Positions 1 to 9,019 of a stretch of 64,000 bases of DNA are shown here, one piece after another. Source of the DNA: Terasakiella sp. SH-1 (GTDB lineage: Bacteria; Pseudomonadota; Alphaproteobacteria; Rhodospirillales; Terasakiellaceae); contig NZ_CP038255.1 of assembly GCF_004564135.1 (NCBI RefSeq), positions 838,501 to 902,500 on the forward strand. The letters are read 5' to 3'. The notes below the pieces were generated by a model, which made no database searches, had not been told where the DNA came from, and saw only the letters and a list, made by a program, of their open reading frames with translations. The translations under genes and the position numbers were made by a program. Within the stretch, counting starts at the first letter, position 1. Every line of letters begins with the position of its first letter.

Positions 1-1341
1 GTCTACTGGTTTGGCTGTGATGGTGGGTTCTTTTGGCGGCTCTTGTTTGGGCTTTACTTTTTCTGGCGGTGTCTTTTGTTTTATTTTTATCGGTTCAACA
101 AGAATGTGGCGTTCTGTATCTACCTCTTCGTTTGCACCAAAGGCTTGATCGAACATATTCTTAAAACGCTCAAGAAGACCTTCTGAGGTCTCTTCTGTGG
201 GCTCGTCTATTTCAGGCGTTTTCTCAACTGTAGCAACAGGAGCAGGGGTTGGCGTGCTTGGAGCAATATCTGTTGTTTGTTTGCTTGGTTCGACCGCTGC
301 TGCAGGTGGCGTGTCTTTGGGAGTAAAGAAATCACTAAGCCGATCAAAAAGCCCTTTTTGTAGCTTTTCTGATGGTTGTGCTTGAGAGGTCGTTGTCTCA
401 AGCGGCTGTGTCTCAAGTTTTTCTTCTGGTTTGGGCTTTGTTTCTACTGCGACTTCTTTTTTGTCTTGACTCAAAATCTCGTCAAACAGGGCGTCCGTGT
501 CCGGTTTTTCTGCAATAGGTTGGGGTGCCTCTTGCGTTTGGTCTTTTGCCTCGGAAGGGGAGAACATATCGCTGAGCTGATCAAAGAAAGATGTTTCTGT
601 CTGTTTTGTCGCAGGCTCTTTGGGAATGACAATTTCGGGAGCAGGGGCGACAGGAGGCTTCGTGGTTGCTTCGGGTATCTTTTTTGGTGTGAACAGGTCA
701 CTCAGCTGCTCAAAAAAAGAGGTTTTTTTTGCCTTGGGTTCTTGTGTCGTCAGTTCTGTTTTATCGTGGCTTTTGTCAGTTACTTTTTCTGTATCAGCTT
801 TTGGCGCTTTTACAACCGTTTCAGGCTTTTGGTCTGGTTCTTTGACATAAAGCGGTGCGGGGTAGGGCGTTTGAGGAAGGGCGTTAGGCAGGTTCGGGGC
901 CACTGATGTGGGGGCAAACGGGTTGGGTTCATTCGGGTTTGCCGGGGCGTGATAGGGGCGAGATGTTTCAACCGTTTGCGCAGGGGCCTTTGCAACAGGT
1001 TGCGAAGTCGGTTTGATATTCGTTTTGGGGGTCGGTGCAGGTCTAGTCGTTTTTTCAGGGGGCTCTTGAACCGTTTCAGGTATGGTAATCGGGGTGGCAA
1101 CAGGTTTTACCTCAACCGGTTTTGTCTGTACGGATTGTGGGGCGCGTGGCGGTAATTTTGGGGCAACAGGTACAGGGGCTGTCGGTGCGGCTGTGGGCAG
1201 GCTGGGGGCTATGGTGGTTGGGGCAAACGGATCGTTGACCGTTTGTGCCCAGGAAATTGAGCTTAGAGACAAGCAAATACCCAGCGATACACTAAAGCGT
1301 AAAGCGTTTTTAAAATTTCTATGTCGTCTTCGACAGCCCAT
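1..1341 (-). CDS. Secreted proline-rich repeat protein, C-terminus beyond window edge
   Basis: An uninterrupted frame runs from ATG at 1341 to the window edge (447 codons, no stop), so the gene is partial. Residues about 1-32 form a signal peptide: basic start (MGCRRRHRNFKNALR), hydrophobic core, probable cleavage after SISWA. The rest is rich in Pro, Thr, Glu and Lys and has two kinds of internal repeat. An N-terminal pair reads NDPFAPTTIAPSLP and PNPFAPTSVAPNLP. A spaced motif follows: FFEQLSDLFTPK (about 720-680), FFDQLSDMFSPS (about 590-555), LFDRLSDFFTPK (about 350-315), and a weaker LLERFKNMF (about 180-150). No catalytic domain is recognised. It lies 79 bases downstream of the subtilisin-like gene on the same strand and may be co-transcribed. 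Function unknown; the short amphipathic motifs could be docking sites in a disordered envelope protein (inference). Confidence 0.75.
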   Translation of the reverse strand, partial: MGCRRRHRNFKNALRFSVSLGICLSLSSISWAQTVNDPFAPTTIAPSLPTAAPTAPVPVAPKLPPRAPQSVQTKPVEVKPVATPITIPETVQEPPEKTTRPAPTPKTNIKPTSQPVAKAPAQTVETSRPYHAPANPNEPNPFAPTSVAPNLPNALPQTPYPAPLYVKEPDQKPETVVKAPKADTEKVTDKSHDKTELTTQEPKAKKTSFFEQLSDLFTPKKIPEATTKPPVAPAPEIVIPKEPATKQTETSFFDQLSDMFSPSEAKDQTQEAPQPIAEKPDTDALFDEILSQDKKEVAVETKPKPEEKLETQPLETTTSQAQPSEKLQKGLFDRLSDFFTPKDTPPAAAVEPSKQTTDIAPSTPTPAPVATVEKTPEIDEPTEETSEGLLERFKNMFDQAFGANEEVDTERHILVEPIKIKQKTPPEKVKPKQEPPKEPTITAKPVD

Positions 1342-1420
1342 GAGTGCCTGATTTTATTTTCTTATCAAAGTTCTTTAAGGCGGATATTGCGATCTCATGG
1401 ACTGTGATGCAAGGAAAAAC

Positions 1421-3067
1421 CTACCATCTCATGCTTTCACTACGTCCCGTACGGCTATCAAAAATGCGAATGCCACCCACTGAATTGCTTGTGGGTTGTT
1501 GTGTGTTTTGGGTGGGGCTGGTCGGTCGCTGGTTATAGGCCGGAGCTGGAGAACGTTCTGAAGACTGTTCTTTTGTCACCACAACCCGCTGGCTCAGAGC
1601 CTTGGCAATGTTCAGCCTGCCACCGGACAGAACTTTACCTTTCAGACTGGGCAGGGGGTCAGTGCCGGACATCAACATGCTTTTGAGTTGCAGATTGGTC
1701 AGGCGTGGGTTCTGTGCCAGAAGCAAGGCTGCTGCGCCGCTCACAACTGGGGCTGCCATTGAGGTGCCAGATGTGGAATAATAGCTGCTTTTAGGCCAGT
1801 CGCGTTTTACATCACGCGGCACTGTGCTGAGAATTTTGACGCCGGGGGCGGCAATATCCACATTGCGCGGCCCGAAATTTGAAAATTCTGCGAGCTGGTC
1901 ACGGCGGTTTGTTGCTGCAACACTTAAAATACCGGGAGCTTCATAACTGGCGGGATAGCTTTTTAAACGCTCGTCATTATTATTGGCTTCGTTCCCGGCC
2001 GCAGCGATGACCAGAACCCCTCGTTTACTCAGATAGTCATAAACATTCTTTGCCATTTTGGTTTTGCCGTACCCGCCAAGGCTCATGTTAATGATCCGCG
2101 CCCCCATCTGATAGGCATAAAGAACAGAGCGTAAAACCGAAATCGTGTCACCAGAACCACAAGGTCCCCCCAGAGCCTTAATCGGCAGGATCTTGATGCG
2201 ATCATAAATACCGGCAATGCCGATTTGATTGTTACGCGCCGCTGCAATAATGCCGGCAACATGTGTACCGTGCAGCTCATATTCACGCTTGGTAGGATGG
2301 CCTGTGCATTTAAAACGCCCGGTTGCTGAATCCACGGCAAGTACCGGGGTCGGGTTTAGGTGCGCATAAGGGATGGGGTTGTCATCATGGAAATTCCAGC
2401 CATATGTGTCATCCACAAAGCCGTTGTTATCATCATCTTCCAGGTTATCAGGGATTTCACGTTTGTTTTTCCACATTAAACCGTGCAAGTCCTCGTGATC
2501 CAGCTGAATGCCGGAATCCACAACGGCAACAATAATTTCCTCGTCATCAGATCGTTTGGAGGGCAGGCGGTCCCAAGCCTGAAATGCAGAAACCTTATTG
2601 AGATGCCACAGTTCATCAATGAATTCATCATTGGGCTTGGTGCCTGTGGCGTGCAGGATATAGTTCGGTTCAACAGCGGCAATGTTGGGGTCGGAAGATA
2701 AGGTATTGGCAAGGTTTTCCCATTGCCCGCTTGCTGCCGGGTTGGTCGTTTTAATATGGGCAATGTTAAAGGCGGAAAGAGACGTGTCAATTTTGGCGTC
2801 TTTGCCTAATTTGCGCACCCAGCTTGGTTTCGTGCCGCTTTGCAGGCTTTTAAGCGATGTGTCTGTTTTAAATTGAACCAGAAATTCGCCTTCTATGGCT
2901 TGTGCTTCCAGCGGGGTTTGAAAGACCCGAATGCCATCTTCATTCCCATCAGCAAAAGCCTTAGGAATCTGCGGAGTCGCACCAAGAAATAAAATTGAAA
3001 AAATGAATGCAAAGCTGTGTATTTTTGGTAAAAAACATGTATATTTTATTAATGTTCGCATTTTCAT
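1421..3067 (-). CDS. Subtilisin-like S8 family serine peptidase, secreted
   Basis: A 548-residue exported serine protease. With the start at 3067, the triad is D184 (VAVVDSGI), H266 (LHGTHVAG) and S436 (SGTSMAAP); the oxyanion Asn lies in AAAGNEANN. A hydrophobic signal segment ending near PKAFA follows the start. Before the catalytic domain a fervidolysin-like propeptide (GEFLVQFK...AAVEPNYIL) is visible, so the enzyme is probably made as a zymogen. The C-terminal 60 residues are Pro/Ser/Thr/Gln-rich and look disordered. The frame is open to 3160, but GAAAGAAAG just upstream of 3067 and the signal peptide there favour the shorter start. It is divergent from the coiled-coil gene and precedes the secreted repeat protein, a possible partner or substrate (inference). 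Confidence 0.9.
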   Translation of the reverse strand: MKMRTLIKYTCFLPKIHSFAFIFSILFLGATPQIPKAFADGNEDGIRVFQTPLEAQAIEGEFLVQFKTDTSLKSLQSGTKPSWVRKLGKDAKIDTSLSAFNIAHIKTTNPAASGQWENLANTLSSDPNIAAVEPNYILHATGTKPNDEFIDELWHLNKVSAFQAWDRLPSKRSDDEEIIVAVVDSGIQLDHEDLHGLMWKNKREIPDNLEDDDNNGFVDDTYGWNFHDDNPIPYAHLNPTPVLAVDSATGRFKCTGHPTKREYELHGTHVAGIIAAARNNQIGIAGIYDRIKILPIKALGGPCGSGDTISVLRSVLYAYQMGARIINMSLGGYGKTKMAKNVYDYLSKRGVLVIAAAGNEANNNDERLKSYPASYEAPGILSVAATNRRDQLAEFSNFGPRNVDIAAPGVKILSTVPRDVKRDWPKSSYYSTSGTSMAAPVVSGAAALLLAQNPRLTNLQLKSMLMSGTDPLPSLKGKVLSGGRLNIAKALSQRVVVTKEQSSERSPAPAYNQRPTSPTQNTQQPTSNSVGGIRIFDSRTGRSESMRW

Positions 3068-3222
3068 TGACTTTCTTTCACGCAAGAGAAGGGTGGGTGC
3101 GCCTTTTAGGTTGTCTAAAATCGGTCGATGTATCGTAATGGACGCTTTGTGGTGGCGCAAAGAAAATATGAACGGCTGTGAGGCTTTTTTCGATAACCCG
3201 CTTTACGGGCACGAGTGGCAAA

Positions 3223-6200
3223 ATGGGTAATGATGGTTCAAAACGGGAAGGCTCTTCTATAGAAGTGGCCTTCGATGCAGATAATCAGACAGAACAAACG
3301 TCTGAGGTGCAGGATGAAAAAGCGGCAGAAATGCCAACGCTTTCGCCCTTGCAGAAAGATTATTTGCTGGAAGATGGCGACCGCATGGTCGATGTGGAAG
3401 AACTCGCGTCCGAAGACTGGAGTGCGCCCTTCTATGTTCGTTTTCGCCTGTTGAGCCTGTCTGCTGCCTTGTTGAGTGTCGGCTGGGTCTATGGGGCCTA
3501 TGATTATATCGAAACCTATTTCGGCTGGTCGACCCTGACGGAATTGATGCCCCATGAAATTGGCGGCTTGGCTGCGGGGCTGGTGACGCCATTGGCTATG
3601 TTGTGGTTGGTTGCGGCTTATCTGGAACGCAGCCGTGCTATGGAAAATGAAAGTCAGGCGTTGCGCTGGTATCTGCGCCGCATGGTTTATCCCTCTGAAA
3701 CAGCAGAAGAACGCGTGCGTGCCATTACCGATTCTATTCGTGATCAGACACAGGAATTAACGCGTGCCTCAGAAGATGCGCTGGTGCGTTCACGTGCCAT
3801 CAATGACTTGTTGCGTTCACGCAGTGTGGAATTGACCGAAGTTTCAACCGAAGCCGATATTCGTGCCAAGGAAGCCGAAGACAGCCTGCGCCGTCAGGCC
3901 GAAGATTTGCTGAATGTATCTGATCGTGCCATTGACCGGGCGCGTGAAGTCGGCAACGTGTTGCACCACCAAGCCCATGATTTGGTCAATGTGTCTGAAC
4001 GTGCTTCCAGTCGGACCGAAGATATTGCGGAAACCCTGAAACGTCGTGCCCAGGATTTGGACCGGGTCTCTGATGGGATTGTCAATAAAACCAAGGAAAC
4101 GGCGTCGATCTTCCAGCGTGAAGGCAAATCGCTGGAAACCATCTATGAAAATGCCAAGGGGCGCAGCGAAGAACTGAGCGAACTTTTGTCTACCACCATG
4201 GGGGGTGTGACAGAGGCTGCTGAAAGTGCGGCTGATCGTATTGGAACCAGTGCCAAATTGCTGGAAGACCATACACTGAGTTTGCGCAAAAATACCGATG
4301 ATGCCCGTGAGCAGGGCGAGGCCATGGGCGAAGCGTTTGATCGTCAGCTTAAGGAACTGAATTCCACTGCTGAGCTGGTTCGTTCTCAAACAGGGCAAAT
4401 TCAGGACAATCTGTCGTCTCAAACAAGTCATTTGAATAAAACGGCTGATCAGGTTAGTGAGCGGGTCCGTGACATGCGCGATGTCTTGACGGACAGTGCC
4501 CAGCAATTAATGAATTCTACCGATAATTCCCTGATGGGGATGCGATCAACAGCTGATGGTTTTCGCCAACAGGCTCGTGAACTGGATGCGGCAACCGAAC
4601 GGGCATTGGATCGCACAGGTAAATTAACCGATGCCATTCATGACAGTACGCAAAAAGCGACCAACTCTTCCAATTTGGCGATTGAAAGTATTCGTCGGGT
4701 AGATGAACAAATTCAGGAAGCCGGACGTGATATTGAAATGATCGGTGATGAAGCCCGACAGCAGCTGCAAGGGACAGGTGAAGTTTTGCGTTCGCGTATG
4801 GATGAGTTGGAAGAACTGTCCATCATGTCCGAACAACGCCTGCAAAATGCCGGGACACATTTGCAGAAACGTTCCCTTGATTTGATTGATAAAGCGACCA
4901 ATGCAGCCAGCCGCATCCAGTCTGTCACATCGGCACTTCACGATGGGTCGCAGACCTTGTCCGTTTTGTCGGACAAAGGGGTTGATAGTATTGACCTGGC
5001 AACTGAGAGCCTGCGCCGCAGTGCACAGGAAGTCACGCTCTTGGGTGAAAAAGCACAGATCCAGAGTGATCACCTGGTCAATCGCCTTGATGAAATTCGC
5101 GACAGTGCCAACAATGTGGATGTGAATATGAAATCGCTGGGGGCAGAGATTTCAGAACAGCATGAACGGCTGCAAAAAACATCCATGGCTTCGCGTGATG
5201 CCTTGGCCGAAGCTGGTCGTCGTCTGGCGCACCATGCTTCCAACCTTGATACGGCCTCTAGTGAAGCGGCTGAACGGATGTCCAGTGTGAGTGAAACCTT
5301 GCAAGGGCGTACAGATGAACTGGATCAGGTGAGTGCACGAACCGCAGACCGTCTGCATGATATGGATAAGACCCTGCAATCCAGTACCCGTTCTTTGAAA
5401 AATACAGCCGATGCCGCAGCACGTCAGATGGAAGGGTATTCTGAACGTCTGGATCAGCAAACAGCTGTTTTGCAAACGACAGCGGATCAGACGGCAAGCC
5501 AGCTGGAGCAGGCACAGGCTTCTATTCGTCAAAGTGGTCATGAAATGGCCGGGGCATCTGACCGTGCGGCCAAGCTTATGGGGCTGGTTGGTTCTGGTTT
5601 CCAACGTCAACGCGATGCCATGATGAATGCGACCGAAGAAGCGGGTAAGCGCATTTTTGATATCGGTGAGGGGCTTGAAAACCATGCGTTGCGCGTGCAG
5701 GATGTGGCTGATCAGGCCGGGTCAACTTTGGCTGATACGGTTACGGAAATGGAAAACCGGGTGGAAGATGCTGGTGTCAGCCTGACCAAGCGGGTTCAGC
5801 GTGTTGGCATTCAGGCCGAAGCGGTTGTTGAAAGTGTTGATAACGTTACCAAGAGCTTGGAAGAACAAGCTTTGCGTATGTCACAATCGGCTGACCATGT
5901 GACCCATCAAATCAATAATGTCAGTGAAGAAACGCAAAAAGCCACCCATGAGGTGCTGGGGCTGACAAGTCAGACGGCGGAACGTTTGAACCAGATGGGT
6001 GCAGACTTGAAAGACCGCATGACGTCACTGGATGAAATGGCATCAGGTGCGCAAGGCACCTTGTTTGAAATGGGTGAGATGCTCTCCAAACGCGGCGATG
6101 ACATGACCCAGGCTGTGACCGATGCCCGTAATCAGGTGGTGATGGTTTCTCAAGAACTGGACCGTCAAAATGCTCGTGTCAATGATGTGACTGATAACGC

Positions 6201-7446
6201 CATGTCCCAAGTCAATCAGCTGGGGGATGAACTGGATTATCGTACTGAAAATATTTCCAAATCCATGACCCGTGCAGCAACCTTGATGACGCAAATGGCG
6301 CAAAAACTGCAAGTTGCCAGCCGTGAGACTTCGCAGGCCAGTGATCAGGCCAATACCCAGTTGCAGGCTGTCACTCATAATATGGAACGCAGCAGTGATC
6401 AGGTTGAACAGGTGACACACCAGACGGTCTCCCAGCTGAAAGATGCGATTACTGCCATGCAGGATTTCGTTACCCAGCTTGAAGGCCGAACTGACAAGGC
6501 AGCACAGCGTCTGGATAAAGCAGGTGAAACGGTACGTGATCGTTCTGAAGGCGTGGCCCATGCAGCCCAGAAAATCCATATGGATATTACGCAGGCAACA
6601 GACAAGCTGGATGAACAGGTCCGGGCTATTCAGTCGGCCGGGGAACGTTCAGCCGATCAAATTGATCAGGTTGCCAAATCCCTTGAGCGTAAAACGCAAA
6701 TGGCGCAAAGCGGAGCACAGGAAATCAAGAAAGGTTTCGATATTGCCGGGGCAGCTGTTCGCCAGCAGATGGACGAACTTACCGGAACCATGGCTCAGAC
6801 CATGAAGGAAATCCAAGGCGCAGCCGATGGTCTGGAAGATCGTGTGGGCGAGGTTCAGCAAGTTTCCGATACGGCGATGGACAAGCTGGGCGCATGGGAC
6901 GAGAACTTGCAGAAACGTTCCGACTTGCTGCGTAAAACATGGTCCGATGCGGCTCATGAAGCCCATGATGCTGCCAAGATGATGGAATCACAAACAAGGT
7001 CGATGAATGAGGCGAACAAGCATGCCAAACAGCTGACCATGGATCTGCGTGATGTGGACAGCAAGGTTGGTACCGAAGAATTTATGCGCCGCCATGCCTT
7101 TGTTGTGGAATCCTTGCAGTCCTTGGGTGTGGATATCACCCGTGAGCTTGAAATCGGGATTACCGAAGATGAATGGCGTCGCTTTACCCGTGGGGATCGT
7201 GGTATTTTCGTGCGTAAACTGGCAGCACTGAAAGATCGCAACAAGTTGAATGCGGTGAAAGATGCTTATCAAAATCACGAGGCTTTCCGGACCTACACCA
7301 ACCGTTATTTCAGCGAATTTGAACAGTTGATTGGCCAAGCCAAGGATAAGGACCAGCACGGTATTTTGGCGAATACCTTCTATGGGTCTGATGTGGGTAA
7401 AGTTTATTTGGCCCTGTGTGCCGGTTTGGGGCGTGAGCCTCAGTGA
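3223..7446 (+). CDS. Giant membrane-anchored coiled-coil protein of 25-residue repeats (GPR/TipN-like candidate)
   Basis: A 1407-residue protein. After an acidic N-terminal tail of about 75 residues come two hydrophobic segments (around LLSLSAALLSVGWVYGAY and GGLAAGLVTPLAMLWLVAAY), placing the bulk in the cytoplasm. From about residue 177 to 1250 it is alpha-helical and built of 25-residue units with consensus xxLxxxS/TxxAxxRxxxxxxxLxxxS/A. A globular C-terminal domain of about 115 residues (from EEFMRRHAFVVESL to GLGREPQ) has no repeats. The architecture resembles large polar scaffold proteins of alphaproteobacteria (growth pole ring protein GPR/RgsE, TipN), but identity is inference. GTG at 3178 is an alternative start; ATG 3223 is preferred because GAGTGG lies four bases upstream. 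Long antisense frames inside it are shadows of the repeat. Confidence 0.8.
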   Translation: MGNDGSKREGSSIEVAFDADNQTEQTSEVQDEKAAEMPTLSPLQKDYLLEDGDRMVDVEELASEDWSAPFYVRFRLLSLSAALLSVGWVYGAYDYIETYFGWSTLTELMPHEIGGLAAGLVTPLAMLWLVAAYLERSRAMENESQALRWYLRRMVYPSETAEERVRAITDSIRDQTQELTRASEDALVRSRAINDLLRSRSVELTEVSTEADIRAKEAEDSLRRQAEDLLNVSDRAIDRAREVGNVLHHQAHDLVNVSERASSRTEDIAETLKRRAQDLDRVSDGIVNKTKETASIFQREGKSLETIYENAKGRSEELSELLSTTMGGVTEAAESAADRIGTSAKLLEDHTLSLRKNTDDAREQGEAMGEAFDRQLKELNSTAELVRSQTGQIQDNLSSQTSHLNKTADQVSERVRDMRDVLTDSAQQLMNSTDNSLMGMRSTADGFRQQARELDAATERALDRTGKLTDAIHDSTQKATNSSNLAIESIRRVDEQIQEAGRDIEMIGDEARQQLQGTGEVLRSRMDELEELSIMSEQRLQNAGTHLQKRSLDLIDKATNAASRIQSVTSALHDGSQTLSVLSDKGVDSIDLATESLRRSAQEVTLLGEKAQIQSDHLVNRLDEIRDSANNVDVNMKSLGAEISEQHERLQKTSMASRDALAEAGRRLAHHASNLDTASSEAAERMSSVSETLQGRTDELDQVSARTADRLHDMDKTLQSSTRSLKNTADAAARQMEGYSERLDQQTAVLQTTADQTASQLEQAQASIRQSGHEMAGASDRAAKLMGLVGSGFQRQRDAMMNATEEAGKRIFDIGEGLENHALRVQDVADQAGSTLADTVTEMENRVEDAGVSLTKRVQRVGIQAEAVVESVDNVTKSLEEQALRMSQSADHVTHQINNVSEETQKATHEVLGLTSQTAERLNQMGADLKDRMTSLDEMASGAQGTLFEMGEMLSKRGDDMTQAVTDARNQVVMVSQELDRQNARVNDVTDNAMSQVNQLGDELDYRTENISKSMTRAATLMTQMAQKLQVASRETSQASDQANTQLQAVTHNMERSSDQVEQVTHQTVSQLKDAITAMQDFVTQLEGRTDKAAQRLDKAGETVRDRSEGVAHAAQKIHMDITQATDKLDEQVRAIQSAGERSADQIDQVAKSLERKTQMAQSGAQEIKKGFDIAGAAVRQQMDELTGTMAQTMKEIQGAADGLEDRVGEVQQVSDTAMDKLGAWDENLQKRSDLLRKTWSDAAHEAHDAAKMMESQTRSMNEANKHAKQLTMDLRDVDSKVGTEEFMRRHAFVVESLQSLGVDITRELEIGITEDEWRRFTRGDRGIFVRKLAALKDRNKLNAVKDAYQNHEAFRTYTNRYFSEFEQLIGQAKDKDQHGILANTFYGSDVGKVYLALCAGLGREPQ
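3751..6975 (+). repeat. About 43 tandem 75-bp units coding a 25-residue helical repeat
   Basis: Reading from residue 177 of the coiled-coil protein, units align without gaps for most of the length, for example QELTRASEDALVRSRAI..., HDLVNVSERASSRTEDI..., DELDQVSARTADRLHDM..., ARVNDVTDNAMSQVNQL..., each exactly 25 residues. At least one 11-residue insertion (EDAGVSLTKRV) and one irregular stretch near 5100-5160 break the register. The DNA copies are diverged, so the period is kept at protein level. 25 residues equals seven helical turns at 3.57 residues per turn, between a heptad and a hendecad. Confidence 0.85.
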
Positions 7447-7458
7447 TCTTAGGGAAAT

Positions 7459-8271
7459 TTAGGTCAATTTTTCCTTTGCGATTTCGACAATGAAATCGGC
7501 AATGGTGGGGTGTGAGCCCATGGCACGCATGATCCACAGTTTGTGATCATCGACTTCAAATGGGCCTGCCGGGGTGGCATGTTCGCGCATATCAAAGGCT
7601 TGTTGTTCTGTTGGCTCGACACCTAAAAAACGGGGGATGTCGCGTGCGCCATGAACCCCTGCGGCAATCATGAAAGGCAGGACAATGACATTAGGGGAGG
7701 TCGTGCGTTTTCGCCAGCCATGCAGAAAAGGCTTTTCTTCGATAAAGGCAGGCAGGATGGCATGGATTGGATGGTGTTGATAAATCCGTGTGGCCATCAT
7801 GACTGTGGTATCATGGGAGGCGGGGCGATCCGGATTGGGATTGCCATGGGCGACCAGAAAAACCGTGGTATCTTTGGCCTTTAAGTCCCGTTCTTCCATC
7901 ACTTCTTTGATGCGGTTGGCAATCAGGGCTGGTAGCCCGTCATGTTCCCCAACGGGTTTGCACAGGTGAATGTGCTGTCCTTCTTTTATCGTCAATTCAC
8001 CATCAAGCCCCATTTCGCGGGGGATCACCACCTTGTTGATGTGACCGGAACAGGCAAGGTTTGGGACAATCACCACCTCAGGGGTTTGAACGCTGCCCAA
8101 GACCTCATGCAAGCGGGTGTCTTCTTTCCAGAAGGCGGTTTTGACATCAGCAAAGATGTTTTTATCAGCGATATATTGGGCATGTTTACGTGCCGGGCGA
8201 GCCTGATTTGGGTTCTTGCTGGACCCGTGGCCTGCGATAATCAAAGTTGTCTGTTTGAGGCGATCAGTCAT
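7459..8271 (-). CDS. Two-domain CbiX/SirB-type sirohydrochlorin chelatase
   Basis: A 270-residue protein with two CbiX-like halves: LIIAGHGSSKN at the N-terminus and VFLVAHGNPNPDRPASHDT in the middle, each carrying the metal-binding and catalytic His of the family. The family inserts Co2+ or Fe2+ into sirohydrochlorin; next to cobA, a siroheme ferrochelatase role is most likely. The start ATG at 8271 overlaps the cobA stop by eight bases (ATGACTGA), indicating translational coupling; the frame is open further upstream inside cobA but those starts are unlikely. The metal specificity cannot be read from the sequence. It ends 13 bases from the convergent coiled-coil gene. Confidence 0.85.
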   Translation of the reverse strand: MTDRLKQTTLIIAGHGSSKNPNQARPARKHAQYIADKNIFADVKTAFWKEDTRLHEVLGSVQTPEVVIVPNLACSGHINKVVIPREMGLDGELTIKEGQHIHLCKPVGEHDGLPALIANRIKEVMEERDLKAKDTTVFLVAHGNPNPDRPASHDTTVMMATRIYQHHPIHAILPAFIEEKPFLHGWRKRTTSPNVIVLPFMIAAGVHGARDIPRFLGVEPTEQQAFDMREHATPAGPFEVDDHKLWIMRAMGSHPTIADFIVEIAKEKLT

Positions 8272-9019
8272 GGTTGAGTATTTTGGCAATTTCAATGACT
8301 TGCCCGACAATCAACAGGGAAGGCGGTTTGAAATCACCTTCGAGCCGGGTTTGCGGCAGGTCTTGCAGGCTGGTATAGGCAATGCGCTGTTTTTCCGTTG
8401 CGCCATTTTCAACGATGGCGGCAGGTGTATCAGGGGCGCGTCCTGCCTGAATCATATTGGCAACAATGTTATTGAGGTTTTTTAATCCCATATAAATGAC
8501 AACGGTCATTTCCGGGTCAGCCAGTGTAGCCCAGTCGATATCCAGCCCATGGCCTTCTTTATGATGGCCTGTGATGAAACGCACGCTACGTGCCATGCCA
8601 CGATGGGTCAGGGGAATGCGTGCCGCAGCCCCGCATCCGGCAGCTGCTGTAATGCCGGGCACCACGTCATAGGAAATGCCATGTTTAATCAGATGTTCGG
8701 CTTCTTCACTGCCCCGGCCAAACACAAAGGGGTCCCCCCCTTTTAGGCGCACGACGAGCTTGTGCTTGGTCGCCAGTTCCACCAACAACTCATTAATCTC
8801 TTCCTGTTTCAGGATATGACGACCGGGGGCCTTGCCGACAAAGACTTTTTCCACCCCTTCGGGGACAAGGCCAAGGATTTCATCACTGACCAGTCGGTCA
8901 TGAACAATCACATCGCCCCTTTGAATGAAATGGAGGGCACGCAGGGTTAAAAGGTCAGGATCGCCGGGACCGGCCCCGACCAGAACCACATGGCCGTTAT
9001 CTGTTGCTTGGTTAGGCAT
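8264..9019 (-). CDS. cobA: Uroporphyrinogen-III C-methyltransferase (SUMT)
   Basis: A 251-residue SAM-dependent enzyme that methylates uroporphyrinogen III at C2 and C7 to give precorrin-2, the branch point to siroheme, cobalamin and heme d1. Visible family motifs are VGAGPGDPDLLT near the N-terminus, VRLKGGDPFVFGRG (SUMT signature) around residue 85, GITAAAGC, and the GxTL-like central region. It lacks CysG oxidase/ferrochelatase domains, so it is a stand-alone SUMT of normal length. Its start overlaps the trpD2-like stop by eight bases and its stop overlaps the cbiX start, forming a three-gene operon. NirE (heme d1 branch) cannot be excluded. Confidence 0.92.
   Translation of the reverse strand: MPNQATDNGHVVLVGAGPGDPDLLTLRALHFIQRGDVIVHDRLVSDEILGLVPEGVEKVFVGKAPGRHILKQEEINELLVELATKHKLVVRLKGGDPFVFGRGSEEAEHLIKHGISYDVVPGITAAAGCGAAARIPLTHRGMARSVRFITGHHKEGHGLDIDWATLADPEMTVVIYMGLKNLNNIVANMIQAGRAPDTPAAIVENGATEKQRIAYTSLQDLPQTRLEGDFKPPSLLIVGQVIEIAKILNHD

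Noticed and set aside
3844-6579. Several long minus-strand frames opposite the coiled-coil gene
   Set aside because: They repeat with the 75-base period of the sense gene and are shadows of it.
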